From positions 21,273,501 to 21,337,500 of the forward strand of contig NC_088310.1 of assembly GCF_910592395.1 (NCBI RefSeq): a stretch of DNA of 64,000 nt, written 5' to 3'. A program made the translations under genes and the position numbers. Shown in pieces: positions 1 to 12,600 of the stretch (positions are counted from its first letter, which is position 1; each line of letters begins with the position of its first letter). This DNA is from Lineus longissimus (Eukaryota; Nemertea; Pilidiophora; Heteronemertea; Lineidae). The notes under the pieces were generated by a model. It ran no database searches, was not told where the DNA came from, and worked only from the letters and a program-made list of their open reading frames with translations.

Positions 1-2
1 TT

Positions 3-122
3 AGTGAGAATGACCTCGGGGAAACAGAGCTTGGCACAAGATTGAAACCAAAAGTAGATAGTTTGAGTAAGAATCTAAGTTACCGATTTACTGTAGATTA
101 CGAACAGGAGGTGCTCCAGTAA
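3..122 (+). CDS. 3' end of an unidentified CDS (partial)
   Basis: The window opens inside an open frame that runs from base 3 to a TAA at 120-122. It encodes about 39 residues with a mixed charged and hydrophobic composition, ending in FTVDYEQEVLQ. The upstream part lies outside the window, so neither start nor splice acceptor can be seen. I do not recognise the family. It could be the terminal exon of a plus-strand gene or a chance open stretch. The only support is the intact frame and plausible amino-acid use. Confidence 0.3.
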   Translation, partial: SENDLGETELGTRLKPKVDSLSKNLSYRFTVDYEQEVLQ

Positions 123-1055
123 ATAAGACAAAGATGAGTTGTCAAGAGCTTGAAACAAACAAACAGTTGGACCTAAACTATCTTCTCTGCAAAATGATGT
201 GGGGAAAAGTTATAACGTGTACTTTTTCCTTCTCAATGCTGGTTAAGGATGTCTTCATGAATCACATCATTTTGAGAAGCCTAGAGGCAAGTGTCTATTT
301 AAGGCACTTTGATTTAGACCGCCTCCACAATGCCATTTGCATTAGGATTCAGCCCTAAAGGAATAGAAACTTTGTACCAGAATATTGCCACATGAAATAT
401 ATCGGGCGTTTGAATTGGCCATTCAAGGGCAAAACATCTTGGCACCCAAAAAAGATGTCAGCAATGTTGGCGAAAATATGATGTAAAATCTAAGCTGGAA
501 GTCAATGCCTCGATAACCTACTTATCACACTCATACAGCCGTTGGTGGCATCCTCCATCAGATGACATCGCCCGGAGCCCGGCCACAAATATGGCATTCA
601 GTTTATGTAGCCTTCACATGTTAGCGATGACTGCCCAAGGCCGATAGCCCATGGCTACCCCCGAGGGAACCCATCAAGAAGTCAGGAGAATTGCATTGGC
701 AGAATTAGGGGATGCCAGGGGCATAGGTAATTTCCAAGACACCCACAAGAAACTCCTAATATGAAAAAGAAATACCTCATCTTTTATTTCATGATTTTGT
801 AGCCCCCCAGGTAATGTGGATACTCCCAGATATTGGTGTGAAACTGCTTCCGCTCAACATGATTTTCTGGTGATTAACAATGACTCCCGGGCCGAAATTA
901 GAATATAACTGTTTTTTAAACACCCCGAGGTTGTGTTGAGAATTCACCGATGCTAAAACTGAATTTGGATGAACTTTAGTTATCTTTATGCTTTAAAAGC
1001 CAAAGGTATGATCTAGATGAACCATTCATGACCAAAAAATCCTTTCTACTCTTAC
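123..1055. other. No gene seen
   Basis: This stretch carries only short unsupported open frames and no recognised domain. If the CDS ending at 122 is real, its first part would be 3' UTR. A possible minus-strand exon near 770-850 (donor-like GAG|GTATTT at its end) fits no single clear acceptor and was not called. Confidence 0.4.
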
Positions 1056-1732
1056 CTCAGCAACTGATGACATCTGTTTGGGCTGGCTGGTCTTCTCTGG
1101 GAGCTGTGAAAAATACAACAAGAAATGGAGTGTATCAGTTTTAACATACACAAAATATGAAAAGAACCTCCAAATGAGAGACAATGTTCTTCCCCCACAA
1201 GCAGCTTTTTCTGAGCCCACCGTGTACTAATGCTCTTGGGTCAGACAGTCATAAGAGGCATGTCAAATATGGTTAGGAAACAAATAAGGCATCTGGCAGG
1301 GAATCTTAGTAGAAAATTGGCAGGAGTGACCCTATATCAAAAGGTTTTTAGTTCAACTCAATACTTACTTCAGGTGAAGAAAACTTTTGATCCTGAAATT
1401 AAACAAGATATGCATTTTCAGGGCTGCTTTAACCTCAACCGAAATAGAAAAATATATTTCTTTTCTTATGAATTGAAATAACGTTCTATCGTTTTCCCTG
1501 TTTACATTGAGGGAACAAATATGATAATACAGTCTTGTGATGAATATGTACCTTTATCAAATGTTTGGCCTCATCTCTGGATTCTTGACCTGCTGGCCTT
1601 ACAGCTTGATGATGGCATGGTTTTGTCCTGAAAAGAAGGAGAGGAGGAATATTTGAATACACAAGCAACTTTTGGTAACTTTTATTCCTTTTAAAGAACT
1701 TCTTCAGAAGAACTGGAGGCTGTGGCTTGTAA
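1056..1732 (-). CDS. Two phase-compatible exons of an unidentified gene (partial)
   Basis: Minus-strand exon 1732..1552 (181 nt) follows a TTTTCAG acceptor and ends AAAG|GTACAT. Exon 1103..1056 (48 nt) follows TTTCACAG and ends GAG|GTAAGAG. The first is open for 60 residues, containing LLKKFFKRNK and a His/Cys patch PCHHQAV, and ends in phase 0. The second starts and ends in phase 0 and reads LPEKTSQPKQMSSVAE. Good splice sites and matching phase support a real transcript. I recognise no family, and I could not place the start, the stop or the flanking exons. The gene would extend in both directions. It may alternatively be a pseudogene fragment. Confidence 0.35.
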
Positions 1733-4335
1733 CTGAAAATAACAAAACTGCATCATTAGCAAACTGAAAATTAATGTCCCTGCTTTGTAAGCTGAGATAA
1801 GGAAACTGTCACTTCAACATTCTACAGGATGATCCAAAAAAGAGCCATATGGATGCATCTGATAGACAATGCAACAACCGTAGTTTACAGGACAGTTTTG
1901 AACCACTCTTTTGTGCAGCACAGAAACGAAAGATGTCATCAACCAGTATTCATTCAAAAAATTCATTCCCTAGTCACGTAAAGGTCCCTAGATGCCTATC
2001 CTAACAAAAACAACTGGAAACTATCTGACATTACACCAGTGAACTGGGCCATTATCCAAAGAATTGCAAACCATTAAACATGCATAATCATAGTATAATT
2101 TACCAAAAAACATAATGTCATGTTACCAGTGTTAATTGGTGTGGCTTTGGAACCATGCCTGGGAAGACAACTGGAAAAAGTAAAAGTACAATGGGATGAA
2201 CCGAATCAATTGAATTCACTCCAACTGATGGACACTCGACCCCTCAAGACTCTTGTCATTATACTCATCTCATCACACTGAACATCACCATATCTGAGAC
2301 CCCTGACACAACTCTAATTCATAGAAAATCATCAACAGAACTGTGCCAGGTATCCTGAACCACAACAAAAAAGATGTATTCTGCCCAACACTTGAATACT
2401 TCATCTCTTTTATTGCAAGGAGAAAAAAACAAATCCATATTCATTCTCACCTTCATTCAATTGCTTTAGGATGCAATTATCTTTTGGCACAAAAACCTCA
2501 CACCAAGCAACTGACCTATCCTCTCATGATCTGTGGACGTGAATTTTTCTTTTAACCAAACCACCACAAATCACTAAGTTTATCAGAGTCAAACTTCCTC
2601 GGGGTGATGTGCGGAATTTGAGGTGCATATTAGAAAGTGTTGGGAGTCGTAAAAACGTGCTTGGTGCGAACAGCGAGGCGATCAACGTTCAGGTTAACAT
2701 GTATGGTAGCGTGTGGAGACATAACCACTGTCATTAGCCTAGCTGATAAATAACTCACATCGTATTCCACACACAGAATTTTGTCAGCGTTTATGTCTTC
2801 CAGAAATGGGAGATACCCTGGTGAATTAAGCGAAGACTGGTGTGGATTTTAAATGCGAGTTTGTCTTTCCCCAAGGAGCTATTTGAGGCGAAATCTGTGC
2901 TGGTGTGCTTTTCAAACCACTTCTGTGAGACAAACATTTAGCAATAAGAATGACTGATTGTGACAAATTGGTGACAGTCTTCATTGTAATCTGTCTTTAC
3001 CAGAATTAATATGGGGGTGTTCAATGATAATATCAAGTGATGAAGAAAATTGGTACACGTAGATTTTGAAATATTTTTACCAATTTTCTCCTCAAGTACC
3101 TTCATTGTGATTTGCTTTCAGGTGAGAAGTAGCATGGTGAACTGGACAAGGAGTCTGAGCAATACTTAGTGGCCAAAACCAATTGGTCATAATGCATAAA
3201 AACTAACAGAAAGAGCAGTTGAAATCATATCTTTTTCCAAGCAAATGCTTTATTTGAAATATAGTTTGGCTCCATAATTGCCTAAAGTTTAAATTGAAGG
3301 GGCTAAACTTTTTTCATCATCCTTCCAGTAGGCGCGGATTGTACCAACTTTCATGAGAGAGAGCCTCCCCTGGGTGGTTTAGCCGAAGGGAACTCATGAT
3401 GGCCATTCACTCAATTGCCAATTTATCATCACCTCTGAATATTTTCACAACCACTCACTTATGAATATCATTTGATTTGAATATATGAAAGTTTCACCTC
3501 GGGGCTTCGATGATGTCCTGGGGGTGCGGCTAGTGAAGGGAACTGCCTCCATTCTAGCATTTGTTGTCGTTACAGTAGTCCAGTCATGTACTGTTCATAA
3601 AAGGTCTGAATTGGTTCGACTTCGTAATGTGCACAATACTAGTTAATGGTTGGTGTGACTGGAATTGGAGCAGGCGAATTAAACGTGCGCTGAATGGATG
3701 AGTGCTGCTGATGAGTAAACACGAAATGACATGGTTTATGCCAGGGCTGGGTCGGTCAGCTCGGGGGACAATCACGCCTCGTCCTGCGAATCGTTGTTGA
3801 CAGTGGCTTTGACACGTCCCTGGCGCCATAGTGTCTGTGCTGGGCTGTCCAATCATCAATCAAATCCTTCCATTAGCTTCTCGAAATCAAATGCCACAAC
3901 TAAATGCTCTTGCAAAATTTATTCACTCATATTGAATGAAATGCTAATAAAACATATGAACATGTGAGTTCACAATATGTGTTTGGCATTTTAAATATGA
4001 TACGAATGTGCCAAACGTGACATGTTGGACTTGGTGGTCTCACTCAGCCATGGAGAATGACAAACAAGTGGGTAACATGAGGAGAACGGTTTTATTTCAA
4101 ATTCATATAACAAAACATGAATGTGACAAATAGCAAAATAATGGATGTGAGTTATCACTGTCTTTCCCACCTCCACAATATCAGGGGGCTCATAAAGAGG
4201 AGAAGGTTTTGATGGCAATCACTGACTAAAGAGAGAATTACTTAAATTACCAATATCTGTAGTTTAGTAGGAAGGGCACAAGCACATTCACATATTTCTA
4301 CTCGTACTGTTTATAACGATGAAGGGAGACACTAA
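1733..4335. other. No gene seen
   Basis: AT-rich intergenic or intronic sequence on both sides of the unidentified exons. Open frames here are under 95 codons, overlap on both strands, and show no splice-supported coding signal. Confidence 0.4.
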
Positions 4336-4575
4336 TAATGTGGCAACTGGTATAGAATACGGACAAAATGATGTGGCAACTGGTGTAGCATCTGGTATAT
4401 GATAGAGACACAAACGATGTGGCAACTGACATAGGATGATGACAAATAATGATGTGGCAACTGGCCTAGAATAGAGAGAGTAATGATGTGGCAACTGGCA
4501 TGTGTAGAAACAAATGATGTGGCATAGGACAGAGACAATTGATGAAGTGGCAACCGGCATAGGATAGAGATAGTT
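4336..4575. repeat. Degenerate minisatellite around GATGTGGCAACTGG
   Basis: The word GATGTGGCAACTGG or a close variant recurs about seven times, at spacings of roughly 25-50 bp (for example near 4340, 4370, 4420, 4451, 4486, 4517 and 4544). It is separated by AGAGA/ATAGAG-rich spacers. Period and sequence are both variable, so the array is old. The minus-strand reading repeats SCHI/LPH-type peptides in several frames, which is a by-product of the repeat and not a protein. Confidence 0.7.
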
Positions 4576-7500
4576 CGATAAGAAGATGCACTGAACCCCC
4601 TTCTAAAGACTTTTTTGGTGATATTCCCATATCATGAAAATAGAATAAAGAAAACTCCAACATCTCCTTCTTTCTCATCACTTAATAATTCCATCTCATT
4701 ATTCAAAAAATTGCATCCGAGAAAACAATCTTTGTTGCAGCCAGTAACTCCACAACTACACTCCTGAAGCAGTGGTGGCGTTCAAATGCCGGTCTGTCCT
4801 CACGTCCGCTTGATACACGCAAAAAGATTATTTAAGACATGTCTTTGAACCACTGTGTAGGAGTATACTCCACAACAGGCTGTCACACCATCCTATCATC
4901 AGGTTCAATTTCACACCACGCAATTACAGACCCTAACACTAAGTCGCCTGTCTGACCAACAAAAACCGCCAGTCAACCAATGGCCACTTAACAAGTCACC
5001 AACACAGGCAACAGTCAATTTGTAAATCCTGGACTCCTGGCATGACTGACCCAATGCTTTATCAAATAACATTTACTTATTCCCAAACGTGACTGCGCAT
5101 TCGTAAGCAGCGGCAGTGGCCACTTGGGGACTGAACACAAGATCTCCATCTGAGACAAGTTTCTCCGATTCTATTGCAAACCATTTCTATCTCAGACGTT
5201 GGTATTGTTTGGCAATGACTGAGACAAAAGACAGGATAAAAGCATTAGGAAGAGCTTTTTTACTTGATTTCCATAGGTATGTAAGATAGCAGATGCGCAC
5301 CATCACAAAGAAAGTCATGGCCAGGCATGAAGAACCAAGAATATTATCAAAACTTTCACCGATTATCCTGAAAAGCCTAATCTAAATCTGGCTTCGAACT
5401 GATACATCACACAGACGTGTGTGCTTCATCTTGGCAAGAGGGAGCAGTCATTCACTGGTCACTGATAAATAGCTGAGAAAAGATAGCTTGTTCCACCATA
5501 TCATCTTAATTGCAAATTCTCAGGTCTCACATTTCTTTGCACCAGAGCAGTGTCTCGCTATTATGCTCGTCTCAACCTTATCATTATGCAAGGACAAGGT
5601 GTAATACCATACACTAGAGAGCAATGTCTCGTTAACATACTTGTTTCAACCTCATTCCCAGAGAGAATGTCTGAAGCATTGTCTTACTTCCATATGCTTA
5701 ATTGAAAAACACCCAAGACAGGCAAGGTCCAGCGCTTCTCACTGCAGAGCAAGGCAAAATACCTATTTTACTCCCATCATCTGGTTTTGTTAACAGCGCC
5801 CACCCAGAGTTAATAACAATCATTGAACAGGAGCAGCAACCAAACCATCCTTTAAAACCTATAATTGACCACTTCATTATTGATGACATCCGAGTAAAAG
5901 AACATCTTTAATTCGACTTCCTTCTCCCGAGAGAAACGAAAACGAAAGAAAAGGACCGTCAGCACTCGCAACTGAGTGACCTTTATCCATTATCTTATCA
6001 ACTGAGCGAAATAGATGTCTAACCATGCCTTCAGGGTGAGCATTTGACTGTCATGGGCAAAGGACGGCACAAGCTAGTGACAAACCACAGGGTGTGTAAC
6101 CCAGAGCCATGGCATCCCTACCTCAAGGCAATGCCTCAAGTGTTGGCGCTTAGCTCGAGGGCGTGGTACATCCCACCATAAACCTGCCATTTGTTCGATT
6201 CCCAGAGGATCCACAAGATTAGTAACAACTCTAAAGTATCGAGAATGTTTATAGCGATTAACGATGTCTGAAGCTACTGGTATAAAAGCACTATTGACCA
6301 TGTCCAAATCCTAGCAGAAACACTAAACGGAGACACTGTGCGCGCCGCTCATTTAAGACAGCCAGGACGAGCAGTCCTTGTCTTGAGCCGAATTGGCCGA
6401 TATCATCCGGGCCATCATCCTACCCTGGATATTTCGTTTAGTTTACCGAAAGGTTCGAAATACGTCAGTGGTGACTTATCGACATTGTTAAGTTATCTTT
6501 CCCCAAAAAAGATACTAGAAGGTCCGGAATGCGAATGGGTGCAAGATCGGAAACCAAAGTGGTGACCAAATACATTAGTCACGGAAATATTTAGAACGGA
6601 GCGACGATCCCACGATCGGATCGGCGGAAGGCAATCAGATCTCATCAGACATTCGTGATCTCAAGGTCTGAAATTGCTCTTACCATCGCCTGACCCCAGC
6701 GGTGTTCAACCAATGTCACGTTCCGACCAAAGATGGTCGAGATGGCACGCAGCGCTCCCATTTGATAAATTAAAGTTATATGTTGGTAAAGATATTGCCG
6801 AACGCCGGTTGTTGCATCTGCACGATTGGCTCCGCATAAAAGTTCAGCAGACGAATCTTGCTGTTACAAGTACGACATAGACACGCTTGAACATTGCCGA
6901 ATGATTAGTGGTGGCAATATCGCATCGCGCAAGGGCGCAAGCACAGTTTCGCAGAAATGCTTTCGCGGAGCCGCCCACTACATCTAGATATAATGCGCTC
7001 AATATCATCCCATTGAGAGGCTACGGAAACGGAAACTATCTTTGTGTGGAGATCGGGTCCCAAAGCTAAGAAGTCGACCGCCAAATGAGCAAACCGGAGC
7101 GGTATAGATTCGGCAGCCTAAACTCAGAATGCGATACTTTCATTAGCCTATGATATGGTGCCGTTGCTGACGACGAGCAAGAATAACTTGATAACTTTCT
7201 TTCGAGGGCGTTCCCAAACGTTGCCAAAGACGATGAAGTAGCGTAAATGACTATTCCGTCCACGGTGTCCAGGTAGCGATTACTGACCCCTGACCCATCA
7301 TGTAGTGAACAACATATTGACCAAAAATCTACTTCCGTTCAAGAGGTGATAACATCATCTTCCGTCCAACTTACCGTTTAACCTCGTCGGCAACCGAGCT
7401 ATCTATCAGTGAAACATACATACTTGCACTAGTTAATTCACTATTTATCAGTGAAACATGTATACTAGTAATCCTAGAGTACTTGTAGTTGTACTTCTGA

Positions 7501-9717
7501 ATTGAGTTTTAGTTGTGAAAGGAATATCGGTGTATAGCACCATTATAAGGCTACTCATGAACCCATATCCATTAACAGAAACCCGGTTCTCCGTAGAGGA
7601 AACTAGACTCGACCCCAGGAAGTCGTTGTGGTCGTTCCCTTATTCACTTGAGACTTGGGTTAACATCTTGGCAAGGTGTCAGCCAGAGACTAAGGGTAGC
7701 GGCAATTGCTGGAATGATCCTTATAAATCTTCGTAAGAATTTATCTCGGGCGACACAGCCTTCCAGGCCGGGTCGACCGAGCTGCTATTTACCATAGAGA
7801 GAGCACCGATCACCTATTCTGATCACACGCCCTGGTTAGACCAACATGTTAGGCACTGACAAACGGAATCTGCCTCTAATGCTCAGATAAACAGGCAAGG
7901 AAATTTATCATCAGTCTTGCCAGCTTGGAATACTGGATGAGACAAATTGAATGTAAGGCCCCCATTAGTAATCTTATGGAGACATGCCACGCATTAACAG
8001 GTGGCCGTGTATTAGAGTTGTGTCGGAATGGCGTACGCCGCTTGCCTGTTAAGCGGCGACCAAGTCTGAAACAAGTTATAAGTCACACAGCTAACTTTCT
8101 TGAGGGAGTTGGAGAACTTCTGACTCGGGATACGTGAGTGACGTTCGAAACGACGTTGATTACATTCCAAGTTGGCGCGGCGGAGAGGAAAACGAATGCA
8201 TTACACCTTTTTATGACTTAAGCGAGCAATTTCCTCGTGATCCGAGTAGAGGGCGGAGGTCGTGACCAAACCAGATAAAGCTCCCCGATTCGCGCGAGGC
8301 GAAAATAGTATCTAAACCTCTCTACGATCAAGACAGAGCTGGAGTCAACAGGTGCTTTTCAGATGGCGTGCCGGTGTTCCTGTAAATCGCCTTCTCACAA
8401 AAACTACATGTGCTGATAAGGATGAATTTGCAGGAACACGACCTACCGGTTAAGCAATTGGAAGTCAATTGTTACCGAACAGCATTGAGGAACGTCAATA
8501 CTGTGCAGAAATGTAACGGCGAAGACACAGAACATCAGATGGATTTATTGTCGAGGTTGGTAGGTCCACTGGCGTGTTGCTTTGAGCGCCGTCTGTTGAG
8601 GCAATGTACAGAATGGACACTTCGATCCAGTGCGTATTCCGTTATTCATCTGCTTGCAATTCGACAACACTTCAACGAATAAGACTAGTGTCGCCCTCTG
8701 AATATAAACAACCAGTGCGTCTGCGACATTACTTTCTTGTTCTATAGGTAACCCCAATTGGTGTTACGAGTAGCGCAATTTTTGTCATGCTTCTGTCGCC
8801 ACGATACACCATTACTTTAAGAGAAATTGAAATCGCCCTAATTCAGTGAAGAAAGAAGCTGAAACCAGGATTTCTATTAGAAAGTCATACTTTAATATCG
8901 TGACAACATTTCATAGGTTACAGCATTATGACAGAACGTTCTCAGTAAATTTGAAATCATACCGACGCACAACGCCGATAAATCGGCATGCCGATTCGCA
9001 TCTTGACCCAGCAAATGCATGACATCGCAAGAGTTCACAGGGAGCCTGAGTGGCCATTTCGTTAAAGCGACCACGAATTAAGCTTCAGTTTACATCAGTG
9101 GATGGAATTGCGGTGCATCTGTAATTAGCAATCTAAACACCCTATTCCAAACGTTAGTCGGTCAGATCTGCATACCCCTGCATATCTCATTGACGTTTAT
9201 AATTCCTTTTTGGACAATTATTCAGCGTTGTTCGAAACACAGGAATCAGAACACGATAAGAATAATATAAATTAGTCATGAACTTGTGCCATTTCGTGAT
9301 TTCATTGAATAATGCACCTAATGTAATGTTTTATTCACCATAATTTGTCCCATCAGATGTCAAGATGTTCTGTTAGGAAAACAATAATCATAGAGTAATC
9401 GTTTACCTATTTCTTAGGAGTACTACACTCCGGACGCAGTGGACCGGACTCGTTTATGTACGAGTTTGGTGATGTGAGCATCTTGCAGCGACTTCGAGCA
9501 AGACAAGCATAGTTGGCGTCGCAATCGGACTCCTAAAATACCCACAAAACTTACAAGTTAGCATCCCTGCATGCCCTAGAGGTGTAATGTTATGTCAATA
9601 TTAAAGGTACAGGATCTTCTGCTCACTCAAATGAGCCGACGCACTTATTTCAGGACTGCAGGGAAACTTCAGTACGCCTTGTCGTTGTTTGGCCACTTAA
9701 TGGGTCCTTTTTTGTTG
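4576..9717. other. Gene-free block; CpG-rich from about 5.9 kb
   Basis: No splice-supported exon, domain or intact transposon was found. Between about 5.9 and 9.6 kb the sequence is unusually rich in CpG: I counted 19 CpG in 6601-6840, against 1 in 37021-37260. A short direct repeat (CTATYTATCAGTGAAACAT) occurs near 7399 and again at 7441. The segment at 9205-9239 resembles 18443-18477. Open frames up to 90 codons are of a size expected by chance. Confidence 0.45.
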
Positions 9718-9723
9718 TTTATT
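9718..9723 (-). terminator. Candidate poly(A) signal of the IRF2BP-family gene
   Basis: AATAAA on the minus strand, about 385 bp beyond the stop codon of the IRF2BP-family gene. This would give a short 3' UTR. It is the nearest hexamer I noticed; use of this site is inferred. Confidence 0.35.
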
Positions 9724-10107
9724 TTGGCGTTGTAAATATAAAACCAGGTTATTACACACCAAATTGAACCAGGTATGCCAAAATTGGTCAACAGTTTAAA
9801 ACAAATCATGAAGATGTCACCGTTCAATATCGTGGAGTATGTTCTATGATTGCACATGTACATATTGAACTGTGTCTTAAAACATTCCAGACAATTTTGA
9901 CATTGTGGTCAATCTATGATACCAAATCGATCCAAATGTCAATAGTATTCATCAGAATGAAGTCACAATAACATTAAACCTGTAATTCCATACATGCAGC
10001 AGTGATAGATTCTCTTTCAATCCATAAATGCTGTCCTATCAGACACCATCTTGTTGAACAAATACTGAATACACACGGTTAACAGAAATGTCACCATAGA
10101 TAAACCA

Positions 10108-11919
10108 TCACGTGTCTCTCTCCTTCTTTATTTTCATGTCCTTGTATTCCTCTCCAAGAATGGTGGCAATCTCCCCTTGCATAAAAGCCCAGGGAACATT
10201 GGAGCCCACCAGGGGACACTTTTTACCACTGGGGCAATAAACTTCGCCACCGGCCCCCTGGCATTTGATACTGTCTCTGGAACAAGGGAAACAGAACTTG
10301 TGCTCCGACACAGAGGGGCACTGCACAAAATGAGTATCCTCTAAACGTTCATGGCACAGCGTACACTTCAGTGCCTCAGCGGGTCCGTTAGAGTCCGGCA
10401 CATTTGCCATGCAGCTCTCCGCCAAGGCTAGTCGTTGCTGAGGTGGCGAATGGGGACTGTGTCCAGAGTTTCTACTAGGAGACTGAGAGTTTGGCGGCAA
10501 AGTATCTGTCACTGACATAAGCGCTGCCATGGGAGAGGAGGCCGAGGGCGCAGCAGGGTGACTGCCAGCCTCATTCGGTGAAGAAGCATGGTTACTTACT
10601 GGTGACATGGATGACGAGCTGGGAGGGCCAGAGCCAGTACCGTTATATCCAGAAGAAGAAATTGTTAATTTGAGAGCCTCTGTTTGCGACTGCATCCATT
10701 GTCTTTTGGCATGCTCCTCGGCCGTAAGTTTGGGGTCTCTAGACCCATCCTCTGGGTCGAGACCTGGAGACAGTTTACGCTTACGGACTGCCATGTCAAA
10801 AGGAGACATCTGCTGATGTCTTGGAGCCAGGATCCCTCGACCAAGGACACCATTCAAACATGGAATCGAGGGGCATTTGGCGTCAACATGCGGCACTGGC
10901 AACATCTCACGTTTGACAAGTTCTTTAAAAAATCGAACAGACTCGACCAGTAGCTCACCTAAAAGCCTCCAGTCACCTGATCCGTGTTTCATCTCGTACT
11001 CAAGGTACTTGAAGCCGGATGATAATCCTTTACCCAAGTCCTTCATAGAGTCTTGATACATTTGTTTAGCAACGCCTGAAGCACTGCTGAATATTGTCCC
11101 GGATCCCGTAGGGTATTCTATGAATATTTTCATCTCAAATTCCGGCCCAGATTTCGGCACCGCATCAAAGGCAAACACACGCCCCACTAGAGAATGATCC
11201 TTCTTGAATCTCACGTCAAACGGACAGCACGTTCCCAAGATAGCTAAATTGTCACGCACTACCAAAGGTCTATTGGTGGGTTCGTCAGGATGCGAGCCCC
11301 TATCGTGCCGTTTACCATCGTCACCTGTCGGATTTGAAGGGTCATCCTCATCCCTTTCAGAGCGTTTACCGTTTACTAAAGGAAGTGGCGCACCTGTAAT
11401 GTGACTTGGACGGGGAGGACCATGAGTAAGAGAGTTCATTATACCAATGCCAACCATGGTCGGTATACCGTGACGAGAATGTTGCTTTGGACTCCTCCGA
11501 CTCAAGTCCAACTCCTCGGGCCTGATAGGGCCACTGGGTCCATTTGACGTCGGGATACGGCGATAGTCAACAAGTTCACGAGGTTTGTCAGAGATAGGGG
11601 GGTACCTATCAATGTGAGGGGGACCACGGGGGTCGTGAATGTCATGAGAGTTTCTACCTTGTGACAGCTGAGGCGGCCCCTGGTGTAATTTCAAAGGAGG
11701 GCGAGAGTCCTGAAATCCATGTGCCCGTTTCATCTGCCGCGCCGCCTCAATCACCAACTCAATCCTATCGGGTCCTTCATAATTGACACATCCCCGACAA
11801 ACGGATTCAGTGAAATCGTGCAGCATCGCCCATGGCATGCGAGGAAGGTCACACAAATAGCAATGCTGGCGTCTCCCCGGCACAGACATCCTAACGAGTT
11901 TACTGCTTTTACTGTCCAT
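10108..11919 (-). CDS. IRF2BPL: IRF2BP-family transcriptional co-regulator
   Basis: A single uninterrupted exon encodes 603 aa. Residues about 16-70 form the N-terminal Cys-rich zinc finger of the family ([17 protein letters not shown], then CRGC and [17 protein letters not shown]). Residues about 518-568 form the C-terminal C3HC4 RING ([18 protein letters not shown], then [12 protein letters not shown] and CPSGKKCPL). Between them lies a long Pro/Ser-rich, probably disordered region with a conserved core near 225-350. The family (IRF2BP1, IRF2BP2, IRF2BPL) consists of nuclear co-repressors or co-activators, and IRF2BPL has been linked to Wnt signalling and E3 activity. Invertebrates usually have one member, so the symbol denotes the group rather than a strict orthologue. 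A second Met at residue 11 ([10 protein letters not shown]) could also serve as start. An intronless coding region is normal for vertebrate members. Confidence 0.93.
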   Translation of the reverse strand: MDSKSSKLVRMSVPGRRQHCYLCDLPRMPWAMLHDFTESVCRGCVNYEGPDRIELVIEAARQMKRAHGFQDSRPPLKLHQGPPQLSQGRNSHDIHDPRGPPHIDRYPPISDKPRELVDYRRIPTSNGPSGPIRPEELDLSRRSPKQHSRHGIPTMVGIGIMNSLTHGPPRPSHITGAPLPLVNGKRSERDEDDPSNPTGDDGKRHDRGSHPDEPTNRPLVVRDNLAILGTCCPFDVRFKKDHSLVGRVFAFDAVPKSGPEFEMKIFIEYPTGSGTIFSSASGVAKQMYQDSMKDLGKGLSSGFKYLEYEMKHGSGDWRLLGELLVESVRFFKELVKREMLPVPHVDAKCPSIPCLNGVLGRGILAPRHQQMSPFDMAVRKRKLSPGLDPEDGSRDPKLTAEEHAKRQWMQSQTEALKLTISSSGYNGTGSGPPSSSSMSPVSNHASSPNEAGSHPAAPSASSPMAALMSVTDTLPPNSQSPSRNSGHSPHSPPQQRLALAESCMANVPDSNGPAEALKCTLCHERLEDTHFVQCPSVSEHKFCFPCSRDSIKCQGAGGEVYCPSGKKCPLVGSNVPWAFMQGEIATILGEEYKDMKIKKERDT

Positions 11920-12600
11920 CGAATTAAAACATTGACATACGAAAAACGAAAGTTCGCATTAACGAGATCGGTCCATCTAAACGAGAGCCAAACACTAACG
12001 ATCTGCTCAGTATTCCAGTGTGAATGCACTACCGCCACACGACTTGAACTCACACTCTAATATCCATTGAGGCGCATGCGCACCGCCACTATCGTTTGAT
12101 TGATGTCGTTCATATGTAGATCACGCCGTCGTCTGCTATAATGGCAATCTGGTATTCGTGGCTAAATACCTTTCCAGACACGACATCCATCTCACAACGC
12201 TAGGCAACCATGGCCAGTTGCTTGCAACTGCATTATTCTTGTGATTTTACCCCGCTAGGGCGAGCAAAAATACCCACGCGAGAATCTAAGGTAAGAATGG
12301 AAGAGAGAGATTTTTCCTGGGGCTTGATACTTAATCGTGTTTGGATTGATAATCGTTCCAGTGCTACTTGGAAACAACTGGGTTGATACAGTCTTCATGA
12401 TAATCAGACCTCCAGGCATGCCAGGGTCTACCACTGGGTTTTCCTTACAACTGTATCGAAGATGAGGACTGCAAGATATCACGATATATATACATACAAC
12501 CAACCAAATTCTTAAGTTTATATTGACAAGTATGGTATGACGTGGTACCGGAAACAGGCTTCGCCAGCACATTCGAATAACAGGTTGACCTGAATGATTG
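11920..12600. promoter_or_regulatory. Upstream region of the IRF2BP-family gene
   Basis: The few hundred bases upstream of the start (11920-12250 on this strand) are moderately GC-rich, contain several CpGs and lack an obvious TATA box, as in many broad metazoan promoters. The transcription start cannot be fixed. Short antisense open frames overlap here and have no support. Confidence 0.3.

Noticed and set aside
4288-4681. Overlapping minus-strand frames with SCHI/ATSL-like repeats
   Set aside because: They are translations of the degenerate GATGTGGCAACTGG minisatellite in several frames.
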